Below, piece after piece: positions 14,445 through 20,243 of a DNA stretch of 20,243 bases (position 1 is the stretch's first letter; every line of letters starts with the position of its first letter). The stretch covers positions 1 to 20,243 of the forward strand of contig JAEWRW010000001.1 in NCBI GenBank assembly GCA_023398815.1, written 5' to 3'. This DNA is from Bacillota bacterium (lineage in GTDB: Bacteria; Bacillota; Clostridia; Christensenellales; UMGS416). The position numbers and the translations under genes are program-made. Under the pieces are notes generated by a model. That model worked only from the letters and a program-made list of their open reading frames with translations. It was not told the DNA's origin and made no database searches.

Positions 14445-14580
14445 GTGTGCGGCTTTCCCCTCGGTGGAAAAATACGGAAGTGAATTTGCCGGCTGCCAGC
14501 GTCTGCGCCAGTTTTTCACTGGTATTGTTGCGTCCGTTTGGACCCACACTAGCGGTAGAACACGAAAAGGAGGACACAAC

Positions 14581-14760
14581 ATGCACAACCAAAACGCGCC
14601 CATCGGCAATCAGAGCATTCATTGCAATGTGCAGAGCTGCCGCCACAACAGCACCGGTCAGTATTGTGCGCTGCAGGGGATTAACGTGACGGCTTGTACC
14701 CAAGGCAGCACAGGCAAGCCCGAGGATGAGAGCATGTGCGCCAGCTACGAGGTGCGCTAA
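14581..14760 (+). CDS. DUF1540-family small cysteine-rich protein
   Basis: A 59-aa protein with five cysteines (C15, C20, C29, C39, C53) in the DUF1540 arrangement: IHCNVQSCRHN, QYCALQGINV and a final MCASY. The family is common in Clostridia and Bacilli, with probable metal-binding cysteines, and its function is unknown. The ATG at 14581 is preceded by AAAAGGAGG with 8-base spacing, the strongest ribosome site here. It is followed with no gap by the next small gene, so the two are co-transcribed. The upstream spacer (14445-14580) holds a weak extended -10 (TGG plus TATTGT at 14520-14528) and a CCAGT/ACTGG repeat at 14508-14522. Confidence 0.9.
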   Translation: MHNQNAPIGNQSIHCNVQSCRHNSTGQYCALQGINVTACTQGSTGKPEDESMCASYEVR

Positions 14761-15024
14761 ATGAACGGCCAGGGCGCCTATTGCCCGCGGGAGAACTGTG
14801 ACCGGAACCGCAATGGACTTTGCATGGGTGGGCTGCCGGTGTTCGGCGCATACGCCACCAACGCGACCAATATGGCCAGCGCTTCCGGTTTTCTGGCACC
14901 GTTCACGCCAGCGGCCGTGCCATTGGGTCTGGCGGTGCTATCGGGGCGTGACCCGGACCTGGCCGACGAAGGTGAGCGTTGGGAAAACTGCGCCTACTGG
15001 CGGGAACACGATCTGCGTCGATGA
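14761..15024 (+). CDS. Hypothetical cysteine-containing protein, partner of the DUF1540 gene
   Basis: An 87-aa protein with no family I recognise. The N-terminal YCPRENCDRNRNGLC (C8, C13, C21) and C77 in ENCAYW suggest a small metal site like that of its neighbour. Between them lies a 35-residue Ala/Gly/Thr-rich, mildly hydrophobic stretch (about 26-60) that could associate with membranes or form a flexible loop. The ATG directly abuts the TAA of the DUF1540 gene, with GAGG overlapping the end of that gene as ribosome site, implying coupled translation. The Cys spacing (C-x4-C-x7-C) resembles DUF1540, so it may be a diverged duplicate. Confidence 0.7.
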   Translation: MNGQGAYCPRENCDRNRNGLCMGGLPVFGAYATNATNMASASGFLAPFTPAAVPLGLAVLSGRDPDLADEGERWENCAYWREHDLRR

Positions 15025-15074
15025 GGAAGGGATCGGCCAGCGCCGATCCGGCAAAAAGGCCCGCTGTGGGCAAT

Positions 15075-15102
15075 CAAAAGGGTCCGCCAAATGGCGGACC
15101 CT
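15075..15102 (-). terminator. Intrinsic terminator of the YugP-like peptidase gene
   Basis: A perfect 10-bp stem (15079-15088 with 15093-15102) with a 4-base loop; on the minus strand it is followed by TTTTGATT. It lies 24 bases past the peptidase stop codon. Confidence 0.75.
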
Positions 15103-15125
15103 GCGCTTATGCGTGACGCTTTTCT

Positions 15126-15821
15126 TTAGTCGCGCCGACGTCGCCCATTGGCCAGCAGCAACAGACGAAGCAACTGTAAAATGGCGGTGATCGTGGCCGC
15201 CAGGTAAGTCAGCGCTGCTGCACGCAGCACCCTGCGGGCGCCGGGCAGTTCTTCTTCGGCCAGGTAACCACCTTGCTCCAGCAGCGCCAGAGCCCGGCGG
15301 GAGGCATTGAGTTCCACCGGCAGGGTGACGAGCTGAAAGAGCACGGCAAAGGAAAATACCCCGATGCCCACCCAGACGAGGGGCTGAAACGAAAAGACCA
15401 GGCCCAGCAGCAGCAAGGGCCAGGCAGCCGTGCTGCCCACGTTTGCCAGTGGCACCAGGGCGCTGCGCAACCCCAGGGGGGCATAGCCCTGCTGGTGCTG
15501 GATGGCGTGGCCCACCTCATGGGCGGCGACGCCGATGGCCGCCAGTGAATGGTTGCCATAGACCGACTGTGACAGGCTCAAACGACGGCTGCGCGGGTCG
15601 TAATGGTCGGTGAGGTCGCCGGCGATGGCCGTGATGGGCACATCGGTCAGGCCCTGGGCATCCAGCAGGTGGCGTGCCACTTCCTCGGCGCTGAAACCGC
15701 GGCGGGCAGGCACCTGGGAATACTGGGCGAAGGCGCTGCGCATGCGGGCCTGAGCCACCATGGCCAGCAGCATGCCGGGCAGCAGCAACAACCAGGTTGT
15801 GTCGTATCCGTACAGATACAA
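15126..15821 (-). CDS. Membrane zinc metallopeptidase, YugP type (Zn_peptidase_2)
   Basis: A 231-aa membrane-bound neutral zinc peptidase. HEVGH (101-105) supplies two zinc ligands and the catalytic Glu, and E170 in LPVELNASRRA is the likely third ligand, as in B. subtilis YugP. Membrane segments are at about 8-24, 120-165 (two helices) and 203-225. The substrate is unknown; the family is thought to act in membrane-protein quality control. The start is TTG at 15821, supported by AGGAGG 8 bases upstream; no ATG or GTG is available nearby. It is divergent from greA. A -10-like TATACT lies upstream on the minus strand near 15880, without a clear -35. Confidence 0.9.
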   Translation of the reverse strand: MYLYGYDTTWLLLLPGMLLAMVAQARMRSAFAQYSQVPARRGFSAEEVARHLLDAQGLTDVPITAIAGDLTDHYDPRSRRLSLSQSVYGNHSLAAIGVAAHEVGHAIQHQQGYAPLGLRSALVPLANVGSTAAWPLLLLGLVFSFQPLVWVGIGVFSFAVLFQLVTLPVELNASRRALALLEQGGYLAEEELPGARRVLRAAALTYLAATITAILQLLRLLLLANGRRRRD

Positions 15822-15962
15822 AAGGAATACCTCCTGTCAGGCGTGAGTGGTATGTCACCATCCATTGGCCTTGGACATAGTATACAGCATAACGGGCATT
15901 TCAGCCTGAAGACAACCTGAAAAATTGCCTGAAAGCATCGAAATAGCGCGAAAAAACTTTGC

Positions 15963-15991
15963 TTGACAAGGGCAGGTCGACTCCCTATAAT
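15963..15991 (+). promoter_or_regulatory. Consensus SigA promoter of the greA-lysS operon
   Basis: TTGACA (15963-15968) and TATAAT (15986-15991) are perfect, with a 17-base spacer. The leader is about 130 bases. The rest of the 15822-16128 gap holds the 5' side of the divergent peptidase gene and a possible long-range stem in the leader: GTGTGC (16017-16022) with GCACAC (16070-16075). Confidence 0.92.
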
Positions 15992-16128
15992 GGGCGTAAC
16001 CATTTGAGTCCGCCTTGTGTGCCATGCATGCGGGGGGGATATTGTTTTTGTCCGGCATACAAGAGCAACGCACACATACATTTAGGAAATAGCATCGGCA
16101 ACTCAGTGGCAACAAGGGAGGAGCGACT

Positions 16129-16614
16129 ATGTCAGTAGCCAACAACAAGAAGACTTACCTGACGAAGGACGGCGTGAAGAAGCTGGAGGATAAGCTCGAG
16201 CATCTCAAAACCACCCGTCGCCAGGAGGTGGCGGAGCGCATCAAGGAGGCCATTGCCCTGGGGGATCTCTCCGAAAACAGCGAGTACGACGACGCCAAGA
16301 ACGAGCAGGCGTTTGTTGAGGGGGAGATCGCTTCCATCGAGGCCGCGCTGCGCCATGCGGAAGTCATCAACGACGAAGCCCAGCCCAGCGGTGCTGTGTC
16401 GGTGGGCAGCGTTGTGAAGCTCAAAAACGTCACCACCGGGACGGACGTGACGTATACCATCGTTGGCAGTGACGAGGCCGATCCCTTCAAGGGCCGCATC
16501 TCCAACGAGTCTCCCATGGGTTCGGCCCTGATGAACCGCAAGGTGGGCGAGCAGGTGGAAGTGGACACTCCCGGCGGCAAGCGCCAGCTTCAGGTTATTT
16601 CGGTGGGCAGGTAG
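16129..16614 (+). CDS. greA: Transcript cleavage/elongation factor GreA
   Basis: A 161-aa cytoplasmic factor that enters the RNA polymerase secondary channel and stimulates cleavage of backtracked RNA. The N-terminal antiparallel coiled coil (about 12-80) carries the tip motif GDLSENSEYDDAKNEQ (45-60), with the Mg-coordinating acids D46 and E49. The C-terminal FKBP-like domain (about 88-161) includes SNESPMGSALMNRKVGE, typical of GreA. The length is standard. The ATG has GGGAGGAG 6 bases upstream. It begins the operon with lysS, whose start is 4 bases after its stop; this greA-lysS order is common in Firmicutes. Confidence 0.97.
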   Translation: MSVANNKKTYLTKDGVKKLEDKLEHLKTTRRQEVAERIKEAIALGDLSENSEYDDAKNEQAFVEGEIASIEAALRHAEVINDEAQPSGAVSVGSVVKLKNVTTGTDVTYTIVGSDEADPFKGRISNESPMGSALMNRKVGEQVEVDTPGGKRQLQVISVGR

Positions 16615-16618
16615 CAGC

Positions 16619-18151
16619 ATGCAGACGAAGGATGAAACCCTGCGGCCCGAGGGTGCTGAGCCCACGGCCCAGGAGATGGATGAGCTGCTGCGGGTGCGGC
16701 GCGACAAGCTCGCAGCCCTGCGGCAAGCTGGACACGACCCCTACCATCAGGTGCGGTATGATCGCACCCATTCCTGTGCCGAGGTGGCGGCCCAGTATGA
16801 CACGCTGGAGGGCCAGACCGTGGCCGTTGCCGGGCGGTTGACGTCCAAGCGCATCATGGGCAAGGCCAGCTTTGGCAATGTGCTGGACGGCGTGGCCAAC
16901 CTGCAGATTTATGTGCGCCGAGACGACCTGGGAGAGGAAGCTTACGACGAGTTTAAGCGGCTCGACATGGGCGACATCATCGGCGTGCGCGGCGTGGTCT
17001 TCAAGACCCGCACGGGCGAAATCTCGTTGCACGCGACGGAGGTGACGCTCCTTGCCAAGTCGCTTCTGCCCCTGCCGGAGAAGTGGCATGGTCTGACCAA
17101 TCAGGACCTGCGCTACCGTCAGCGGTACCTGGATATGATCGTCAACCCTGAGGTGCGTACGGCCTTCCGCACGCGCTCGGCCATTTTGAACACCATCCGC
17201 CGGGTCATGGATGGGCGTGGGTACTTGGAGGTGGAAACCCCGGTGCTGCACACCCATGCCACCAACGCGGCGGCCAAGCCCTTCCGCACCCACCACAACA
17301 CCCTAGACATGGACATGGTGCTGCGGGTGGAGCTGGAGCTCTACCTCAAACGCCTCATCATCGGCGGGTTGGAGAAGGTCTATGAGATCGGCCGAATCTT
17401 TCGCAACGAGGGGATGAGCCCCAAGCACAACCCCGAGTTCACCATGCTGGAGATGTACGAGGCTTACACCGACTACCACGGCATGATGGACCTGTGCGAG
17501 AACCTGTACACCACCGTTGCCCGTGAGGTGAACGGCGGTTACCATCTCAGCTACCAGGGGGTGGACATCGACCTGACCCCACCGTGGCGGCGCATCACCA
17601 TGACTGAGGCCGTGAAGGAAATGAGCGGCGTGGACTTTACCGCCATTGCCGACGACGAAGCCGCCCGGGCCGTCGCGCGGGAGCACGGCGTCCACCTGGA
17701 GCATGAGGGTCTGACCCGCGGTGAGATTCTGAACCTTTTCTTTGAGGAATTTGTGGAGGAGAAGCTGATTCAGCCGACCTTCATCTGCGACTACCCGATT
17801 GAGATTTCGCCCCTAGCCAAGAAGACCAGTTACGACCCCCGGTTGACCGAGCGGTTTGAGGTGTTCATCTACGGCCGGGAGATGGGCAACGCTTTCACCG
17901 AGCTCAACGACCCTGAGGACCAGCGCGCCCGATTCATTGAACAGGCACAGAAGAAGTTCATTGAGGGCGAGTTTGAAATTGACGAGGACTTCGTCACGGC
18001 CATGGAGTACGGCATGCCACCGACGGGCGGCATGGGGCTGGGCCTTGACCGCATGGTCATGCTCTTCACCGACGCCCCCTCCATTCGAGACGTGCTGCTC
18101 TTCCCGACCATGCGCCCACGGGATCAAAAGAAGGATGATGAGGAACGTTGA
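16619..18151 (+). CDS. lysS: Lysyl-tRNA synthetase, class II
   Basis: A 510-aa synthetase charging tRNA-Lys. The anticodon-binding OB fold is at about 65-150 (VAVAGRLTSKRIMGKASF), and the class II catalytic core follows: motif 1 around 192-212, motif 2 FRNEGMSPKHNPEFTMLE (261-278) and motif 3 GLGLDRMVMLF (473-483). IEISPLAKKTSYDP and GREMGNAFTELNDPEDQ are LysRS signatures. Lysine-pocket Glu and Tyr (ELYLKR, LEMY) and Asn/Phe (GNAF) are kept, but the usual loop AGGAAARPF is ATNAAAKPF and the usual LRIAPELYLKR is LRVELELYLKR. No ribosome site is obvious in the 4-base gap to greA; translation is probably coupled. Its last bases overlap the next start. Confidence 0.96.
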   Translation: MQTKDETLRPEGAEPTAQEMDELLRVRRDKLAALRQAGHDPYHQVRYDRTHSCAEVAAQYDTLEGQTVAVAGRLTSKRIMGKASFGNVLDGVANLQIYVRRDDLGEEAYDEFKRLDMGDIIGVRGVVFKTRTGEISLHATEVTLLAKSLLPLPEKWHGLTNQDLRYRQRYLDMIVNPEVRTAFRTRSAILNTIRRVMDGRGYLEVETPVLHTHATNAAAKPFRTHHNTLDMDMVLRVELELYLKRLIIGGLEKVYEIGRIFRNEGMSPKHNPEFTMLEMYEAYTDYHGMMDLCENLYTTVAREVNGGYHLSYQGVDIDLTPPWRRITMTEAVKEMSGVDFTAIADDEAARAVAREHGVHLEHEGLTRGEILNLFFEEFVEEKLIQPTFICDYPIEISPLAKKTSYDPRLTERFEVFIYGREMGNAFTELNDPEDQRARFIEQAQKKFIEGEFEIDEDFVTAMEYGMPPTGGMGLGLDRMVMLFTDAPSIRDVLLFPTMRPRDQKKDDEER

Positions 18152-18852
18152 TTGACCTGAGCCTCAATAGAAGCCACCTGCGCAATCACTGGCAGTCCTA
18201 CAAGCCGCAGTATGTCATCGCCGTCATCGGGGCACTGCTGGGCGCTTGGCTGCTCTTTTCCATGACCACCCCGCAGATCCCCTATGACAAACGGGTGGAC
18301 GTAGTCATTTACAGCAGCAGCTCCTCGTCACTGGACCTGGAGAAGTGGGAAGCCGAGCTGCAGGCTGTGGTGCCCGCCGACCAAACGGTCAACATCCAAC
18401 TGAGCCCCCTGCTCAACGATGTGCAGATGGCCCAGCTGGTGGTGGCGCGCATCTCGGCCGGCAGCGAGGGCACGGTGTGGATTTTGCCCACTGAATATTA
18501 CCAGATGGTGGCGACCATGGGGGCCTTCCTGCCGCTGGATGACAAGCTCTCCGACTTTGACCTGCCCGAAGGGATCGACCTGAACACGGGGTATTCCGCC
18601 ATCACCGATAGCGAGGGCAACGCGCAGGAGGTGATGCTGTATGGCATTCCGCTCGATGGTTTCAAAGGCCTGACCGGGCTCTTTGACCCCAAGGGTATGG
18701 TGTTGGCTCTGCCCATGTATGCCGAGTCGAACTACGACAACGCGGTGACCGCCGCGAACTGGTTCTTCTCCAAGCGGGAGCTCAATGATGCGGTGGGCGC
18801 GACGGCGTCCCCGGCACAGGCCACCGCTTCGCCGGCGGAGACGGTAAAATAA
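18148..18852 (+). CDS. Hypothetical single-pass membrane protein, coupled to lysS
   Basis: A 234-aa protein I do not recognise. Short basic cytoplasmic N-terminus, one membrane helix at about 21-39 (YVIAVIGALLGAWLLF), then an outer domain beginning DVVIYSSSSSSLD. Alternating strands and helices (VNIQLSP, EGTVWILPTEYYQM, FLPLDDKL) resemble half of a periplasmic-binding-protein fold, which is a guess. It ends in an Ala/Ser/Pro/Thr tail. The start is TTG 18148, sharing TTGA with the lysS stop, with GAGGA 5 bases upstream inside lysS; this predicts coupled translation. No ATG occurs before the membrane helix. It is the last gene before the separate rplS promoter; no hairpin terminator was seen in the gap. 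Confidence 0.82.
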   Translation: MIDLSLNRSHLRNHWQSYKPQYVIAVIGALLGAWLLFSMTTPQIPYDKRVDVVIYSSSSSSLDLEKWEAELQAVVPADQTVNIQLSPLLNDVQMAQLVVARISAGSEGTVWILPTEYYQMVATMGAFLPLDDKLSDFDLPEGIDLNTGYSAITDSEGNAQEVMLYGIPLDGFKGLTGLFDPKGMVLALPMYAESNYDNAVTAANWFFSKRELNDAVGATASPAQATASPAETVK

Positions 18853-18857
18853 TACGC

Positions 18858-18886
18858 TTGCCAGAATCCATAGGATTTGGTATACT
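18858..18886 (+). promoter_or_regulatory. Promoter of rplS
   Basis: TTGCCA (18858-18863) and an extended -10 TGG plus TATACT (18878-18886) have a 17-base spacer. It begins 6 bases after the preceding stop. Confidence 0.82.
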
Positions 18887-18892
18887 ACTCTA

Positions 18893-18952
18893 GCTTTGAG
18901 AACGGACGGTCCGCTGCCGCTGGGGCATGAACGTCTAAGATGGAAGGAGGAA
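18893..18952 (+). promoter_or_regulatory. Candidate L19 (rplS) mRNA leader
   Basis: The 70-base leader contains CGGACGGTCCG (a 5-bp palindrome around one base), GCTGCC and GGGCATGAACGTCTAAGA just before GGAAGGAGG. These features resemble, from memory, the Rfam L19 leader element of Firmicutes, in which the ribosomal protein represses its own mRNA. The covariance model was not run. Confidence 0.45.
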
Positions 18953-18959
18953 GCAATTC

Positions 18960-19307
18960 ATGTTAGACATCCGCGTGTTGGAATCGGAGCAGCTGCGCTC
19001 TGACATTCCGCAGTTTCGCGTGGGCGACACGGTCAAGGTCAACGTGAAGGTCGTCGAGGGTACCCGCGAGCGCATCCAGGCTTTTGAAGGCGTGGTCATT
19101 GCGCGCAAGGGCGGCTCCATCAACGAAACCTTTACGGTGCGCCGCGTCTCTTACGGCATTGGTGTGGAAAGGGTTTTCCCCCTTCATTCCCCCAGAATCG
19201 AGAGCATCCAGGTGACGAAGCGTGGCAAGGTTCGCCGCGCCAAGCTCTATTACCTGCGTGACCGCGTCGGCAAGGCCGCCAAGGTCAAGGAGAGAACCTC
19301 TCGCTAA
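18960..19307 (+). CDS. rplS: 50S ribosomal protein L19
   Basis: A 115-aa large-subunit protein located at the subunit interface. The sequence has the L19 hallmarks FRVGDTVKVNVKVVEGTRER, QAFEGVVIARKG, TFTVRRVSYGIGVERVFPLH and SPRIESIQVTKRGKVRRAKL followed by YYLRDRVGKAAKVKE. Length is normal. The ATG has GGAAGGAGG 9-10 bases upstream. Here rplS is separate from the usual rpsP-rimM-trmD neighbours and has its own promoter, leader and terminator. Confidence 0.98.
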   Translation: MLDIRVLESEQLRSDIPQFRVGDTVKVNVKVVEGTRERIQAFEGVVIARKGGSINETFTVRRVSYGIGVERVFPLHSPRIESIQVTKRGKVRRAKLYYLRDRVGKAAKVKERTSR

Positions 19308-19319
19308 CACAGGCATCCG

Positions 19320-19348
19320 AAAGCCGCTGACTTCTGTCAGCGGCTTTT
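19320..19348 (+). terminator. Intrinsic terminator of rplS
   Basis: A perfect 12-bp stem (19320-19331 with 19336-19347) with a TTCT loop and a T tail. The following 245 bases to 19593 hold no gene that I can support, only inverted repeats (CCAATG/CATTGG at 19363-19375) and the promoter below. Confidence 0.9.
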
Positions 19349-19559
19349 GTGTGTGTTGGGAGCCAATGACATTGGTGCCAATTCTTCTGCCCACCTGGAA
19401 ATGCCAAGAGAGATCGTTGGTTGTGTGGGCCATTGCACAGCAGGGGGTTCCCGACCGCCATTGGCTGGTTTGGCTCCAAGTAAAGGGATGGCCGCGTGTG
19501 GCAAAGCAGAACATGCCCCGCCACCCACACGCGCGATGATGGCATCGCCTCCTGCCCGG

Positions 19560-19568
19560 TGGTATACT
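19560..19568 (+). promoter_or_regulatory. Extended -10 promoter of the MBL-fold gene
   Basis: TGG followed by TATACT forms an extended -10 about 25 bases before the start codon. No good -35 lies 17 bases upstream, as allowed for extended -10 promoters. Confidence 0.55.
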
Positions 19569-19593
19569 GGTGGAAACGAAAGGGGAGAACGCC

Positions 19594-20243
19594 ATGAAAC
19601 TCACAGTGCTGGGCAAATATGGGCCTTACCCCAAGACGGGCTGTGCCTGTTCGGGGTACCTCTTGGAGGCGGCGGGGAAGCGCCTGCTGCTGGATTGCGG
19701 CAGCGGCGTGCTGGCGCGTCTGCAGGGCCATTGCCCGCTGGAGGATCTGGACGCCATCGTGCTGACGCATCTGCATGGCGACCACATGTCGGACATGTTG
19801 GTGCTGCGCTACGCTCTCCAGTTTGTGGATGTGGCGGCCCGGTGGCCGAAGGGGCTGCCGGTGTTCCTGCCGGGCACGCCGCAGGCCGTGGTGGAGGAAC
19901 TTCAGGCGACGCCGTTCTTCGGGCTGGACATCGTGGCCGGCGGCGACCGGCGGGTGCTCGATGGGGTGGATCTGTCGTTCTTCCCGGTGCGCCACCCGGT
20001 GGAGTGCAATGCCCTGCGGGTGCAGGCCGAGGGCAAGTGCTTCGTCTACTCCGGCGATCTCAACACTACGCCGGGCTTTGCGGGCTTTGCCCAGGGGGCG
20101 GATCTGCTGCTCATCGATGCCCTGTTTGCCCATGAGGACTGGCACGAGAAGCTACCGCACCTGTCGGCACGCCTGGCGGCGGAGGTGGGCCGGGAGGCTG
20201 GTGTGGGCCGGCTGTTGCTGACCCACATGTTCCCCGGTGCCGA
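19594..20243 (+). CDS. Metallo-beta-lactamase-fold hydrolase (3' partial)
   Basis: The frame runs from ATG 19594 (AAAGGGGAG upstream) off the right edge, giving 216 residues. It begins MKLTVLGKYGPYPKTGCACSGYLL in outline: the RNase Z/phosphodiesterase-like entry with TVLG and a Cys/Ser-rich loop. Metal ligands are H59, H61, D63 and H64 in THLHGDH, then H134, D155 (YSGDLN) and H211 (LLTHM). The layout fits the lactamase_B_2 group (RNase Z, PhnP, cyclic-nucleotide phosphodiesterases). The RNase Z-specific exosite is not evident, so a small MBL hydrolase of about 240-250 aa is most likely. Most of the protein is present. The substrate is unknown. Confidence 0.9.
   Translation, partial: MKLTVLGKYGPYPKTGCACSGYLLEAAGKRLLLDCGSGVLARLQGHCPLEDLDAIVLTHLHGDHMSDMLVLRYALQFVDVAARWPKGLPVFLPGTPQAVVEELQATPFFGLDIVAGGDRRVLDGVDLSFFPVRHPVECNALRVQAEGKCFVYSGDLNTTPGFAGFAQGADLLLIDALFAHEDWHEKLPHLSARLAAEVGREAGVGRLLLTHMFPGA

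Noticed and set aside
15030..15049. Perfect 8-bp hairpin after the 87-aa gene as a terminator
   Set aside because: GGATCGGC/GCCGATCC has no T tail on either strand; it may only be a mRNA-end stabiliser.

Overview
The window looks like chromosome from a GC-rich member of the Clostridia (Firmicutes), probably an uncultured anaerobe. Evidence: an oxygen/NO-scavenging flavodiiron protein, a T-box riboswitch, strong AGGAGG ribosome sites, consensus SigA promoters with 17-base spacers, U-tailed hairpin terminators, a greA-lysS pair and a DUF1540 protein. Species cannot be named from the sequence alone. No phage, IS, CRISPR or tRNA gene was seen.

Layout. 1-2132: a membrane-anchored surface protein cut at the left edge. 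2208-4409 (minus strand): flavodiiron protein and an alpha/beta hydrolase, each with its own signals. 4556-7426: a heavy-metal unit with a perfect promoter, two operator-like repeats, a CadC-type ArsR repressor and a CadA/ZntA-type P-ATPase. 7434-9911: promoter, T-box leader, a divergent methionyl-tRNA-synthetase-like protein and its terminator. 9988-11566: ABC-2 glycan-export permease and ATPase. 11588-12825: WYL-domain regulator and zinc-ribbon protein separated by a palindromic operator candidate. 12902-13789: EamA/DMT transporter. 13882-14391: ferritin. 14581-15024: two small cysteine-rich proteins. 15126-15821 (minus strand): YugP-type membrane zinc peptidase. 15963-18852: greA-lysS-membrane protein operon. 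18858-19348: rplS with leader and terminator. 19594-20243: metallo-beta-lactamase-fold hydrolase cut at the right edge.

Themes. Several genes concern metals and oxygen (flavodiiron protein, CadC/CadA, ferritin, zinc-ribbon and Cys-rich proteins), and several concern translation and transcription (synthetase-like protein, LysRS, GreA, L19). The most unusual locus is 7434-9911. The T-box specifier, placed by its AGUA/GAA loop-E context, reads CAG (Gln) and not AUG. The downstream protein keeps the MetRS architecture but has changed the methionine pocket, the KMSKS loop and the anticodon-reading tryptophan, and carries an extra segment of about 70 residues. It may not be an ordinary methionyl-tRNA synthetase.
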